Positions 35,488 through 44,206 of a stretch of DNA of 64,000 nt are shown piece after piece (position 1 is the stretch's first letter; every line of letters begins with the position of its first letter). The translations under genes were made by a program, and so were the position numbers. Under the pieces are notes generated by a model that ran no database searches, was not told the origin of the DNA, and saw only the letters and a program-made list of their open reading frames with translations. The stretch lies in contig NZ_SOSI01000001.1 in the NCBI RefSeq assembly GCF_029760855.1, positions 372,001 to 436,000 of the forward strand, given 5' to 3'. This stretch comes from Erythrobacter litoralis. GTDB taxonomy: Bacteria > Pseudomonadota > Alphaproteobacteria > Sphingomonadales > Sphingomonadaceae.

Positions 35488-36092
35488 TGGGGGGTACGAC
35501 GAGAACGGCCTCCGAGAAGGCCGACTTCAAACAGGAACTGACCGACGTCGTTCCACACCTGCGCGCTTTTGCGCGCGGGCTGTGCGGGCGTGCGGACATG
35601 GCCGACGATCTGGTGCAGGAAACGCTGTTGAAGGCGTGGGCCGCACAGGAGCGGTTTCAGCCGGGGACGAGCATGCGCGCCTGGACCTTCGTGATCCTGC
35701 GCAACGCCTATCTCACCGATATGCGCCGCAATCGCTTCCGCGGCGATTACGACGAGACCGTGGCGGAACGGATCCTCACCGCGCCTGCCGGACAGGAAGA
35801 ACCGATCCACCTCTCGGACATGCACCGCGCCTTGCTTACGTTGCCGCCCGAACGGCGTGAAGCGTTGCTATTGGTTGGCGCTGGCGGCTTTTCGTATGAG
35901 GAAGCGGCGAATATCTGCGGCTGCGCCGTCGGTACGATCAAAAGTCGCGTCGGGCGCGCGAGGGCCGCGTTGAATGCCATGTTGACGGACGGAAGCATTC
36001 CTCAACGATCCACCGACGATGCGGCCGCCCATCGCGCTATTCTCGAAGAACTCGACGATGTGGCCGCCGGGAATGGCTCTGTATCGCGATAG
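35487..36092 (+). CDS. ecfG: General stress response ECF sigma factor EcfG
   Basis: This is a 201-residue ECF15-type sigma factor. Sigma region 2 is LRAFARGLCGRADMADDLVQ, continuing into TLLKAWAAQERF and ILRNAYLTDMRRNRFRG. Region 4 is LLTLPPERREALLLVGAGG, then FSYEEAANICGCAVGTIKSR and VGRARAAL. It directs RNA polymerase to GGAAC-N16/17-CGTT promoters, three exact copies of which lie in this region. It is translated together with nepR. The C-terminal 30 residues after region 4 are variable. The gene symbol follows usage in sphingomonads; rpoE2 and sigT are names for the same class. Confidence 0.96.
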   Translation: MGGTTRTASEKADFKQELTDVVPHLRAFARGLCGRADMADDLVQETLLKAWAAQERFQPGTSMRAWTFVILRNAYLTDMRRNRFRGDYDETVAERILTAPAGQEEPIHLSDMHRALLTLPPERREALLLVGAGGFSYEEAANICGCAVGTIKSRVGRARAALNAMLTDGSIPQRSTDDAAAHRAILEELDDVAAGNGSVSR

Positions 36093-36137
36093 CAGGATGA
36101 CGCGGGGCATGTCGCCGACGGTCCCGCGAACATCCGG

Positions 36138-37295
36138 ATGAGCGATCCCGACACACAAGAGGAAACCGAGCGGCGCGGTAATGCCTTGGCCGAGCAGGAA
36201 CTGCGCCTCGTCTCCGCGCTCGTCGTTCTTATCGGCCTTGGCGTATTCCTTGCCCTGCCCTTTGTGCTTTCGATCGGTGCAGTCGTGTTCCTGCCGATCG
36301 TCACGGCAATCGTGTTGACGATCATCCTGTCTCCGTTGGCCGACCGGATGAACGGCGTCGGCGTGCCAAATGGCTTGGCTGCCCTCGTTTCGCTGATCGT
36401 ATTTTTTGCGATCGTACTCGCCGCATTAGGCTTGATACTCCAGCCGGCGGTCGTTCTGTTCGAAGGGCTTCCCGTTCTGGTCGACGGGGTCGGCGCGCGG
36501 TTTTCCGAGCTGCGCAACCAGTTCGCCTGGATCGGCGATATCAACCGGCAGCTCGGCGAGCTTCTTCCTCAATCCGGCGGGCGCGAGGTCGTTCTCGCAG
36601 GGCCGAGTTGGCTGGAAGAGGTCGCCTTCGCGACGCCGACGGTCGTCGTCGAGACCATACTCACGCTGTTGATGGCCTTCTTCATGATCGAGGCGCGTGT
36701 CCGTCTGCGTCAGAAGCTCCTTCTTGGTCGCTCCAATTTCGGATCGAGCATCAAGGCCGCCCGCGTTCTGCGCGAGGTGCAGGACCGGGTTGCCGCCTAC
36801 ATCCTCACGGTGGGGTGGATCAATGCGCTGGTGGGAGCGGTGGTGACACTGGGCGCATGGCTGCTCGGCTTGGAAGTGCCGATCATGTGGGGCGGGCTGG
36901 CCGCGATCCTGAACTTCCTCCCCTATATCGGGCCGACGGTCATGATCGGATTACTTGCCCTTTACGGCATCGGAACGAGCGAAACGGTGATCGTGGGCCT
37001 CATCCCAGCGACAGCCTATCTAGGGCTGCATGCCGTAGAAGCGAATGTTGTCACTCCATCGATCCTCGGTGCGCGCTTCACAATGAACCCGGTCATGATT
37101 CTGATCGCGCTATCCTATTTCACATGGGTTTGGGGCGTATTGGGCGCACTACTTTCTGTGCCAATCCTGCTGATCCTGACGGCTCTGTTCGACCATGTCG
37201 GTCGCCCGAACCTGATCGGCTTCATTTTCGGCGAACCATTGTTCCCGTCCCTTCCAATCGGCGACGAAGAAGCGGATATAACCCAAGCGCAATAA
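36138..37295 (+). CDS. AI-2E family (PerM-type) membrane protein
   Basis: This is a 385-residue polytopic protein of the AI-2E/PerM permease family. It has N-terminal paired helices (LVVLIGLGVFLALPFVLS-like), a soluble middle part, and the C-terminal family block GGLAAILNFLPYIGPTVMIG, LGARFTMNPVMILIALSYF and WGVLGALLSVPILLIL. Members have been linked to autoinducer-2 or ion/proton transport, but the substrate is mostly unknown. It starts 45 bases after ecfG on the same strand with no visible terminator between, so read-through from the stress promoter is likely. Confidence 0.88.
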   Translation: MSDPDTQEETERRGNALAEQELRLVSALVVLIGLGVFLALPFVLSIGAVVFLPIVTAIVLTIILSPLADRMNGVGVPNGLAALVSLIVFFAIVLAALGLILQPAVVLFEGLPVLVDGVGARFSELRNQFAWIGDINRQLGELLPQSGGREVVLAGPSWLEEVAFATPTVVVETILTLLMAFFMIEARVRLRQKLLLGRSNFGSSIKAARVLREVQDRVAAYILTVGWINALVGAVVTLGAWLLGLEVPIMWGGLAAILNFLPYIGPTVMIGLLALYGIGTSETVIVGLIPATAYLGLHAVEANVVTPSILGARFTMNPVMILIALSYFTWVWGVLGALLSVPILLILTALFDHVGRPNLIGFIFGEPLFPSLPIGDEEADITQAQ

Positions 37296-37331
37296 AAAAG
37301 CCCGCCGCTCCGAAGAGCGACGGGCCTGTTT
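37294..37331 (-). terminator. Intrinsic terminator shared by convergent genes
   Basis: GCCCGCCGCTC (37300-37310) and GAGCGACGGGC (37315-37325) form a stem with one mismatch and a CGAA loop. On the minus strand it is followed by six T, so it mainly ends sodB transcripts. On the plus strand CTGTTTA follows, a weaker signal. Confidence 0.85.
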
Positions 37332-37348
37332 ATCGTGTTGCTCTAGTC

Positions 37349-37960
37349 TTAGCCTGGATATTCCCAAGTCGTGCCACGCGCGAGGTTCTCGCTCGCGAAG
37401 CTCCAGTTGAGCTTGTCGGTCACCTGCTCGAGATATTCCGGACGCGCATTCTGGTGATCGAGGTAATAGGCATGCTCCCACAGGTCGATCGTGAGCAGCG
37501 GGTTGATGCCTTCCTGATCGGCCAAGGTATCGCCATCATGCGTCTCCATGATGGTCAGTTCGCCGTTCTTTTCGGCAAGCCAAACCCAGCCGCTGGCGAA
37601 ATGCCCTGCGCCGCGCTCTTTCAGCTTATCCTTCAGCTCGTCGACCGAACCGAACGCGCTCTTGATCATGCTCGTCAACTCGTCAGACGCAGCCGTTTCT
37701 TCGCTGGCAAGCGAATGCCAGTAGAAGCCGTGGTTCCAGCTTTGAGCGGAGTTGTTGAACAACCCCTGGTCGCTACCGCGGGCGCTCTTGATTACCGCGA
37801 TCAGCGAATCGTCGGACGTGCTTTTGTCCTCGATCGCTTTGTTGGTCTTGTCGATATAAGCTTTGTGATGCTTGCCGTGGTGATAGTTTAGCGTCTCCTC
37901 CGAAATTGCCGGATTGAGCGCGGTCTTTTCGTACGGGAGATCGATGAGATCGAATGCCAT
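37349..37960 (-). CDS. sodB: Iron superoxide dismutase
   Basis: SodB converts superoxide to hydrogen peroxide and oxygen in the cytoplasm. The 203-residue protein has the metal ligands in NYHHGKHHKAYI (H27), SWNHGFYWHS and LWEHAYYLDHQN, plus FNNSAQSWNH and GSGWVW-like (ASGWVWLA) segments. The residues around the second half, GHFASGWVWL and DGDTLADQ, suit the iron or cambialistic type better than the strict manganese type. The ATG at 37960 follows AGAGGACC. It is convergent with the stress-linked permease and shares its terminator. Confidence 0.95.
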   Translation of the reverse strand: MAFDLIDLPYEKTALNPAISEETLNYHHGKHHKAYIDKTNKAIEDKSTSDDSLIAVIKSARGSDQGLFNNSAQSWNHGFYWHSLASEETAASDELTSMIKSAFGSVDELKDKLKERGAGHFASGWVWLAEKNGELTIMETHDGDTLADQEGINPLLTIDLWEHAYYLDHQNARPEYLEQVTDKLNWSFASENLARGTTWEYPG

Positions 37961-38137
37961 AGTCTGGTCCTCTAAATGCCATTGAGTGAATAGAAAGGGC
38001 TTTGCCTACCTAACGAGCGGGACGGTCAACGGTTGCATCAGCCTCGATATTCCGGGCCGATTACGCGATTGCCCCCTTCCCTTCGACCTTCGCATCCTTA
38101 CAACGCGATTTCTCCGAACACAGGCACGGCGGGACGT

Positions 38138-39475
38138 ATGGCACGCAAATTCTTCGGCACGGACGGCATTCGCGGGCGCACAAACGAAGGCGCGATGACA
38201 GCGGCGATGGCAATGAAGGTCGGCCAAGCGGCCGGTACGCATTTCCTGCGGGGCGGGCACCGGCACCGGGTCGTTATCGGCAAGGACACCCGCCTTTCGG
38301 GCTACATGATGGAAAGCGCGCTGGTTGCCGGCTTCACCAGCGTCGGCATGGACGTCATTATGACCGGGCCGCTGCCGACGCCCGCCATTGCCCTTCTCAC
38401 CCGCGAGATGCGCGCCGATCTCGGCGTAATGATTTCCGCCAGTCACAATCCTTACGAGGATAACGGGATCAAGCTGTTCGGGCCGGACGGGTTCAAGCTG
38501 TCCGACGATGCGGAAAGCAGTATCGAACGCCTGCTTGAACAGGAACCACTGCTGGTCGAGGCCTCGCGCATCGGTCGGGCCCGCCGGATCGATGATGCCC
38601 GCGGACGGTACATCCATGCGGTCAAGCAATCGGTTTCAAGCGACGTGCGGTTCGACGATCTAAAGGTCGTCGTCGATTGCGCGCACGGCGCGGCCTATCA
38701 GGTGGCGCCCGCCGCGATCTGGGAACTGGGAGCAGACGTTGTCTCGATGGGCGTCGAACCCGATGGAACCAATATCAACCGTGATGTCGGCTCCACCGCG
38801 CTCGATGCGATCTGCGCGCGCGTAGTCGAGGAAGGGGCGGATATCGGCATTGCGCTCGACGGCGATGCCGACCGGCTGATCGTGATCGACGAAAAGGGCA
38901 AGCCGGTCGACGGTGATCAGATCATGGCGCTCATCGCCACGCGCTTGAAAGCGCGCGATGCGTTGACCGGCGGGGGCGTGGTGGCGACGGTGATGAGCAA
39001 TCTCGGCCTCGAACGCTATCTGCAAGGCGAAGGCCTTTCGCTTGAGCGGACCAAGGTCGGTGATCGTTACGTGCTCGAACGCATGAAACAGGGCGGTTTC
39101 AATGTTGGCGGCGAGCAATCGGGCCACATGATCCTGCTGGATCACGCGACCACCGGAGACGGCACCATCGCCGCGATGCGCGTGCTGGCAAGCTTGGTGC
39201 GATCGGGCAAACCGGCGAGCGAATTGCTCCACGTATTCGATCCGGTGCCGCAGCTTCTCAAGAACGTACGGTTTGACGGCGGCAAGCCGCTCGAAGCGGA
39301 GAGCGTTAGAAGCTGCATCGCCGACGCCGAGGCGGAACTGGCGGGAACGGGTCGACTAGTGATCCGGCCGTCCGGCACCGAACCGGTCATTCGCGTAATG
39401 GCGGAAGGCGATGATGCGGCGCAGGTCGAACGCGTAGTCGATCGGATCTGCGAAGCCGTGCGCGACGCGGCATGA
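38138..39475 (+). CDS. glmM: Phosphoglucosamine mutase
   Basis: GlmM interconverts glucosamine 6- and 1-phosphate on the way to UDP-N-acetylglucosamine for peptidoglycan and LPS. The 445-residue protein starts [16 protein letters not shown]. It carries the phospho-serine S102 in [14 protein letters not shown], the metal loop DGDADR, the sugar motif GGEQSGH and the phosphate-binding [13 protein letters not shown] chose the ATG at 38138, whose distance to S102 is exactly that of the E. coli enzyme. The 177 bases upstream separate it from the divergent sodB and should hold both promoters. thiD overlaps its stop by 4 bases. Confidence 0.97.
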   Translation: MARKFFGTDGIRGRTNEGAMTAAMAMKVGQAAGTHFLRGGHRHRVVIGKDTRLSGYMMESALVAGFTSVGMDVIMTGPLPTPAIALLTREMRADLGVMISASHNPYEDNGIKLFGPDGFKLSDDAESSIERLLEQEPLLVEASRIGRARRIDDARGRYIHAVKQSVSSDVRFDDLKVVVDCAHGAAYQVAPAAIWELGADVVSMGVEPDGTNINRDVGSTALDAICARVVEEGADIGIALDGDADRLIVIDEKGKPVDGDQIMALIATRLKARDALTGGGVVATVMSNLGLERYLQGEGLSLERTKVGDRYVLERMKQGGFNVGGEQSGHMILLDHATTGDGTIAAMRVLASLVRSGKPASELLHVFDPVPQLLKNVRFDGGKPLEAESVRSCIADAEAELAGTGRLVIRPSGTEPVIRVMAEGDDAAQVERVVDRICEAVRDAA

Positions 39476-40290
39476 GTTGGGCGCCATCGCAAACGCGCAA
39501 ACCGCCGCGCATTCTCTCCATTGCCGGATCGGACAGTTCGGGCGGCGCGGGCATCCAGGCCGACCTCAAGACCATTACCATGCTGGGCGGCTACGGGATG
39601 ACGGCTATCACCGCCGTTACTGCGCAAAATACGACGGGCGTTTTGGGAGTGGAAACCCTGCCCGCATCGTTCATCGCGGATCAGATCGCTGCCTGCTTGA
39701 GCGATATCGGCGCCGACGCGATCAAGATCGGAATGGTCGGCAGCCGTGCGATTGCTAACGCCATCGAACGCGCGCTGGTCGATAGTAAGGCGCCCGTCGT
39801 CTTCGATCCGGTCATGGTCGCCACCAGCGGATCGGTTCTGGCAGACGACGAGACGATCCGTGGGTTCGACCTGCTCATGTCAATCAGCCGTGTGGTCACA
39901 CCGAACCTCCCTGAACTTGCCGCGCTGACCGGTATCGAATGCGACAGCGACGAGGCAATTGCCGAGGCGGCGGAATTGCTCATTGCACGCCATGGCTGCG
40001 CTGTTCTTGTAAAGGGGGGCCATGCAGCAGGACGGGACGTGACAGACCGCCTGTTCGATCCCGAAGGGCGCTATGCCAGCTTTACGGATCCCAAGATCGA
40101 CACCCGCCATACGCACGGCACGGGCTGTACCCTGTCTGCCGCACTGGCTACGTTTCTGGGGCACAGAATGCCGCTCGAACATGCCGTGCGCCTTGCCCGT
40201 AATTTCACGCGCGAGGCCATCAGCGCGGCGCCCGGCTTCGGGTCAGGCGCCGGACCGATGGGGCATCAGGCCGTACGCAAAATAGACTGA
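39472..40290 (+). CDS. thiD: Hydroxymethylpyrimidine (phosphate) kinase
   Basis: ThiD phosphorylates HMP and HMP-phosphate for thiamine synthesis. The 272-residue protein has the family start [37 protein letters not shown], the [10 protein letters not shown] strand, and the C-terminal anion hole [13 protein letters not shown] with catalytic cysteine. It starts inside the glmM stop codon (ATGA), so the two are co-translated. No TPP riboswitch is visible, since the gene is internal to the operon. Confidence 0.95.
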   Translation: MSWAPSQTRKPPRILSIAGSDSSGGAGIQADLKTITMLGGYGMTAITAVTAQNTTGVLGVETLPASFIADQIAACLSDIGADAIKIGMVGSRAIANAIERALVDSKAPVVFDPVMVATSGSVLADDETIRGFDLLMSISRVVTPNLPELAALTGIECDSDEAIAEAAELLIARHGCAVLVKGGHAAGRDVTDRLFDPEGRYASFTDPKIDTRHTHGTGCTLSAALATFLGHRMPLEHAVRLARNFTREAISAAPGFGSGAGPMGHQAVRKID

Positions 40291-40295
40291 CGGCC

Positions 40296-41180
40296 TCAGC
40301 GCTTCAGATCATAGAAGCGGGAGATATGCCCCCAAGCCTCGTCCGCCGTTTCACACCAGCGGAACAGGTCGAGGTCCTTGCGCGAAATCGTCCCTTCCTC
40401 CGCCAGAGCGTCGAAATCGATCACGCGCGTCCAGAAGTCCTTGCCGAATAACAGGATCGGCATCGGCTTCATCTTGCCGGTCTGGATCAATGTCAGCAGT
40501 TCGAAGAACTCGTCGAACGTGCCGAAGCCACCGGGGAACACCGCCACTGCCTTGGCGCGCAGCAGGAAGTGCATCTTGCGCAACGCGAAATAGTGGAAGT
40601 TCAGCGAAAGATAAGGCGTGACATACTGGTTGGGCGCCTGTTCGTGCGGGAGGATGATGTTGAGGCCGACGCTTTCGGCCCCCGCATCGCTCGCTCCGCG
40701 GTTGGCAGCCTCCATGATGGATGGACCACCGCCTGAACACACCACGAACTGCCGCTTGCCGTTCTCGACGATCGAGCGTTCGCTCGCCATTTTGGCGAGG
40801 TTGTAAGCCTCGGTGTAGTATTTCGCTTTCTCGGTCAGCTTCTCGACCACGATCCGTTCGTCGTCCGGCAGGTCCTTCGCGCCTTCCAGCGCCGTCTCCA
40901 CTGCTTCCGGCGGCGGGATGCGGGCGGAACCGTATATTACGAGCGTGGAACCGACGCCCGCTTCGTCGAGCAGCATTTCGGGCTTCAGCAGTTCGAGCTG
41001 AAAACGGACCGGGCGCAATTCCTCGCGCAACAGGAAATCGTTGTCCTGAAACGCCAGCTTGTAAGCCGGATGCAGCGTCTGCGGCGTCTGCTTGGAGAGA
41101 GTTTTCTCGAACTCGGCTTCTTTTTCCGCCGGGTAGAATTTGCGATCCGCCAGATCGCGGTCTTTCGATGTTTCGTCCAT
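40296..41180 (-). CDS. LOG-family protein (lysine decarboxylase-like fold)
   Basis: This is a 294-residue protein of the LOG (Lonely Guy) superfamily. It contains VIYGSARIPPPE, CSGGGPSIMEAANRGAS and the hallmark PGGFGTFDEFFE, which binds the ribose-phosphate. LOG enzymes release bases from nucleoside 5'-monophosphates, in some cases cytokinins; longer bacterial members such as this are nucleotide hydrolases of uncertain substrate. About 90 N-terminal residues precede the core. I chose the ATG at 41180 (MDETSKDRD); a longer reading would run into the tRNA-Trp gene. It is convergent with thiD, 5 bases apart. Confidence 0.9.
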   Translation of the reverse strand: MDETSKDRDLADRKFYPAEKEAEFEKTLSKQTPQTLHPAYKLAFQDNDFLLREELRPVRFQLELLKPEMLLDEAGVGSTLVIYGSARIPPPEAVETALEGAKDLPDDERIVVEKLTEKAKYYTEAYNLAKMASERSIVENGKRQFVVCSGGGPSIMEAANRGASDAGAESVGLNIILPHEQAPNQYVTPYLSLNFHYFALRKMHFLLRAKAVAVFPGGFGTFDEFFELLTLIQTGKMKPMPILLFGKDFWTRVIDFDALAEEGTISRKDLDLFRWCETADEAWGHISRFYDLKR

Positions 41181-41232
41181 GGCTCGGCGCGATAAAGCGC
41201 TCGTTCCGATGCGACAAGCGGCAAGAGGAAAA

Positions 41233-41308
41233 TGGCAGGGGTGACAGGATTCGAACCCGTGGCCCTCGGTTTTGGAGACCGATGCTCTACCAGCTGAGCT
41301 ACACCCCT
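41233..41308 (-). tRNA. tRNA-Trp (CCA)
   Basis: On the minus strand AGGGGTG pairs with CACCCCT. The D-arm is AGCTCAGCTGGTAGAGC, the anticodon arm CGGTCTCCAAAACCG gives CCA, and the T-arm is CGGGTTCGAATCCTG. The discriminator is G and CCA is encoded. It is 76 bases long. Confidence 0.97.
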
Positions 41309-41390
41309 GCAGCGCGCGCCGCATTAGTCCGGGGTGCGGCGCAATGCAAGCGGGATGCGCGGATCACAATCCTCGGCTAAGGCGGCACCC

Positions 41391-42077
41391 ATGCATGCCC
41401 CGCCGCAACCGCCCCCGATTCCGGCCGAACTGCTGCTGCGCGCCTATCGCAGCGGTATCTTCCCCATGGCGGACTTTCGCGATGATCGCGAAGTGTACTG
41501 GGTCGAGCCGAAAGAGCGGGCGATCATTCCCCTGAACGGCTTCCGGCTATCGCGATCCTTGCGCAAGGTCATCCGGCAGAACCGGTTCGAGGTGAGTGCA
41601 GACAGCGATTTCGAGGCCGTCATCGCCGAATGTGCCGCCCCGCGCGAAGATCATGCCGAAAGCTGGATTAGCCGCCAGATCGAGGCGAGCTACATTGCGC
41701 TAAACGAGCAGGGCCATGCCCATTCCGTCGAAGTCTGGCAGGACGGGGCGCTGGTCGGCGGGCTTTACGGCGTTGCGTTCGACCGTGTCTTTTGCGGCGA
41801 AAGCATGTTCAGCCGAATGGACAATGCCAGCAAGGTGGCGCTGGCTTGGTTGGTCGCGGCGATGCGGGACGCGGGCTACGCGCTTTTGGACTGCCAGTTC
41901 ATGACGGACCATCTCGCCAGCATGGGCGCGGTCGCCATGACGCAAAGCGCCTATGTCGCGAAGTTGATCGAAGCGCGCGGATCACCTCGGGCAGGCATTC
42001 CCGAAGCCGTCGCGGCCTTCAACGCTCACTCCTCGCCCGGAAACTCCATCGCGCAGTCCTTGATCCAGACATCGTAG
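41391..42077 (+). CDS. aat: Leucyl/phenylalanyl-tRNA-protein transferase
   Basis: Aat adds Leu or Phe to proteins with N-terminal Lys or Arg, marking them for ClpS/ClpAP degradation. The 228-residue protein has LLRAYRSGIFPMAD, WVEPKERAIIPL, ESWISRQIEASYIALNEQGH, the core SVEVWQDGALVGGLYGVAF with CGESMFSR, and FMTDHLASMGAV. I chose the ATG at 41391. Its last 52 bases overlap the 3' end of the convergent DUF2155 gene. ClpS, its partner in the pathway, is also encoded in this window. Confidence 0.96.
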   Translation: MHAPPQPPPIPAELLLRAYRSGIFPMADFRDDREVYWVEPKERAIIPLNGFRLSRSLRKVIRQNRFEVSADSDFEAVIAECAAPREDHAESWISRQIEASYIALNEQGHAHSVEVWQDGALVGGLYGVAFDRVFCGESMFSRMDNASKVALAWLVAAMRDAGYALLDCQFMTDHLASMGAVAMTQSAYVAKLIEARGSPRAGIPEAVAAFNAHSSPGNSIAQSLIQTS

Positions 42078-42517
42078 ATCGGATGCTCGACCACGTTGAG
42101 GCTGGGCGAGTTCTTGAACAGCCAGCCTGAAAAGATCTTTCGGAAGCTATTTTCAGTGCCGCGCTGCTTGACCAGAACCTGCACGAACGCACCGGTCTCC
42201 TTCGGCATTTCCCAAGGCGCGGTTCGCTCGCACGATTGCAGGCGCACGATCACATCGCCGATCCGGCGGGATTGGCCGGGGCTAAGCTCGATATCCTCGC
42301 TCAAATTGTTGCGCTTGTTCAATATGCCGAGCGTAGCCACCCGCTCCTGAAGCGGGGTGCCGATGCCGACTTCTTCCGCGGGGATATCGGGCATCTCGAC
42401 CGTCTCGAGATCGGCGGGAATAGCGGTAGCCGTCTCTGTCGGCTGCGCGGGAGGCGCTTCGGCGTCGCAGCCCGCCAGCACCGCAAGCGGCAGGATGAGC
42501 GCGGCGGCGCGGCGCAT
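42026..42517 (-). CDS. DUF2155 lipoprotein
   Basis: This is a 163-residue probable lipoprotein (lipobox LAVLAGC, C17) of the DUF2155 family. The conserved block is ATLGILNKRNNLSEDIELSPG, GDVIVRLQSCERTAPWEMP and FSGWLFKNSPSLNVVEHPIYDVWI. Members are found mostly in alphaproteobacteria next to the NDUFA12 gene, as here (2 bases after it), but the function is not known. It may help an envelope or respiratory assembly step. I chose the ATG at 42517. Its 3' end is antisense to the aat 3' end for 52 bases. Confidence 0.9.
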   Translation of the reverse strand: MRRAAALILPLAVLAGCDAEAPPAQPTETATAIPADLETVEMPDIPAEEVGIGTPLQERVATLGILNKRNNLSEDIELSPGQSRRIGDVIVRLQSCERTAPWEMPKETGAFVQVLVKQRGTENSFRKIFSGWLFKNSPSLNVVEHPIYDVWIKDCAMEFPGEE

Positions 42518-42519
42518 GG

Positions 42520-42942
42520 TCAGGCGTCCGGGTTCCAGGCTTCGTAATCGCCTACAGCCCGCGCGCGGTTGCCGCCTTTCTGCAAGGCGCCCTGCGGAAG
42601 GTAGGCTTCGTTCGTGCCGGTCGCATTGGGCGAATAATCCGTTTCCCAGATACGCGGCGGAGGAAGGAAGCTTTCGGGCACATCTTCGCCCGCCCCGTGC
42701 AGCCAGCCATGCCATTCAGCAGGCACGCGGCTCGCATCGTTGGCGCCGTCATAGATCACCCAGCGTCGTTCCTTGCCGGTATAGGAACCGTCGGTGGTAA
42801 GATTGTCGCGCTTGTTCTTGGAGCGATAATACTTGTTACCCATCGCATCGGTGCCGACATGCTCGCCATTGCGCCAGCTCCAAAGCGCCGTGCCGATGGT
42901 GGCGCCGTTCCACCACGTGAATATCTTGCCGAGAAAGTTCAT
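42520..42942 (-). CDS. NDUFA12-type NADH:ubiquinone oxidoreductase subunit
   Basis: This 140-residue protein is the bacterial counterpart of the mitochondrial complex I accessory subunit NDUFA12 (B17.2). It has IGTALWSWRNGEHVGTDAMG, KYYRSKN, RRWVIYDG and the PAEWHGWLHG motif. Such accessory subunits of complex I are shared by alphaproteobacteria and mitochondria. It is not near a nuo operon here. The ATG at 42942 is the natural start; the DUF2155 gene follows after 2 bases. Confidence 0.94.
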   Translation of the reverse strand: MNFLGKIFTWWNGATIGTALWSWRNGEHVGTDAMGNKYYRSKNKRDNLTTDGSYTGKERRWVIYDGANDASRVPAEWHGWLHGAGEDVPESFLPPPRIWETDYSPNATGTNEAYLPQGALQKGGNRARAVGDYEAWNPDA

Positions 42943-43001
42943 GGGCCGCCGGTTAGCCGATTACACGCCGCTGGCCAAGCTGATGAATCGCGAGCCGCAT
43001 G

Positions 43002-43520
43002 TTACCAGTCGACCTTGTCGCCCGGCTCCAGTCCCAATTCCGCCGCGCGCCCCCCGATCAGTTCGAGCACGCCGCTGGTGATTCCCTCCGACGATACGCT
43101 TTCTTCGGTATAGGGCGGGGTTTCGGCAGCGATATTGAGAATGCGCCGGTCGGGTCCGATGAAGATAATGTCGAGCGGGAGCGGCGTGTTCTTCATCCAG
43201 AAGCTGCGCGCGGTCTGCGGGTTGCTGGGGAAGATCATCCCCTCATTCGGGCCGAGTTCGGTACGGAACATTAGACCGCGCTGCTGCGCCGCGGGCGTAT
43301 CGGCGAGTTCGGCCTGAAAGCGGTGAACGGTGTTTCCGCTAGTCACGGTCAGGGGAATGACGCTTAACCCGCTGACCGGGTGGACCGACGCCTCTGCCGG
43401 TGCGTTGGATGATTGCGTGGCATTGGCCGTCTGTGCCTGCGGCGAACAGGCCGCAAGCGCGAGAAATGCTGCGCTTAATCCCGCCGTTCGTAATCCAAAT
43501 CCGATGCTTCGGCGACCCAT
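43002..43520 (-). CDS. DUF192-family lipoprotein
   Basis: This is a 172-residue exported protein with a lipobox (FLALAAC, C25) and a DUF192 domain: ELADTPAAQQRGLMFRTEL, MIFPSNPQTARSFWMKNTPLPLDIIFI and ETPPYTEESVSSEG. The family is small, beta-rich and of unknown function, often near cold-shock or respiratory genes. The start (ATG 43520) lies 46 bases inside the upstream recX reading frame, so the two genes overlap in different frames and are probably translated from one message. Confidence 0.9.
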   Translation of the reverse strand: MGRRSIGFGLRTAGLSAAFLALAACSPQAQTANATQSSNAPAEASVHPVSGLSVIPLTVTSGNTVHRFQAELADTPAAQQRGLMFRTELGPNEGMIFPSNPQTARSFWMKNTPLPLDIIFIGPDRRILNIAAETPPYTEESVSSEGITSGVLELIGGRAAELGLEPGDKVDW

Positions 43521-44092
43521 TCGTCCAACTCCTCCTCGGTGGCGGCATCGAGTACGCGGCGCGCCATCTCGAAATTATGGCCCGCACGGATCATCGCGGC
43601 AAGCTGCTTTTCGTAGAGCTTGGCACCCGCTTCCCGGTCTAGCGTGGCGCGCGGCTGCCCGAATGGGCCGAATTTCCGCCGCCGCGCGAGATGCTGGATT
43701 GCCCCGCGCGCCTCGTATTCGCCCGGAGCGAAGCGCGCCCGCAAGGTTTCGTCGATACCGTCGGCGCGCAGCGCCTGCTCGACGCGGCGCTCTCCATAAC
43801 CTCGGGCGACCAGCCCGCCGGCTTTTGCCCGTCCGTATACGGCATCGTCCACATATCCGTTCTCCACGAACCGGGCGACGAGACCGTCGATGTCGGGCTG
43901 CGTCTCGTCTTCCCAGCCTCGCTGCCGTATTTTTCGGATAAGGTAACGCTGCAATTTGGCGGCCGTCGTCGCGAAACGTGCCACGTATGCCAGCGCCAGA
44001 TCGTTCAGCCGTACCGGATCGAGCGGTTTAGGCGCGCGGCGTTTCTTATCGTATGTTGTTCGTGGTTCACCCATTTGCCATATTACTGCCAT
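43475..44092 (-). CDS. recX: RecX-family regulatory protein
   Basis: This 205-residue protein resembles RecX, the modulator of RecA filaments. It has LALAYVARFATTAAKLQRYLIRKIRQRGW, read as two helices of the three-helix repeat, then IDGLVARFVENGYVDDAVYGRAKAGGLVARGYG in parts and RRVEQALRADGID. The similarity is to the diverged alphaproteobacterial form, and no recA lies nearby. The ATG at 44092 follows AAGGAAC; a second ATG six codons later is possible. The 3' end overlaps the DUF192 gene by 46 bases. Confidence 0.82.
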   Translation of the reverse strand: MAVIWQMGEPRTTYDKKRRAPKPLDPVRLNDLALAYVARFATTAAKLQRYLIRKIRQRGWEDETQPDIDGLVARFVENGYVDDAVYGRAKAGGLVARGYGERRVEQALRADGIDETLRARFAPGEYEARGAIQHLARRRKFGPFGQPRATLDREAGAKLYEKQLAAMIRAGHNFEMARRVLDAATEEELDEWVAEASDLDYERRD

Positions 44093-44206
44093 GTTCCTTA
44101 TGAAATGGGAAAGATCGAAGACACGACCGCCAGGGAGAGGCGGCTGAACAAATAGCCGAAAGCACCGCAGGGTGCGAGAATTTCACGGATTTTGCAGGTA
44201 ACTTCT
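44093..44206. other. Intergenic region between recX and the acyl-AMP ligase
   Basis: This divergent region should hold both promoters. A small hairpin, GCACC and GGGTGC (near 44162-44175), lies before the ligase start. A 16-codon reading frame (44105-44155, starting MGKIEDTT) lacks a clear ribosome site; I do not call it a gene. Confidence 0.4.

Noticed and set aside
44105..44155. Small 16-codon gene before the acyl-AMP ligase
   Set aside because: It has no convincing ribosome site, is too short to judge by composition, and lies in a divergent promoter region.
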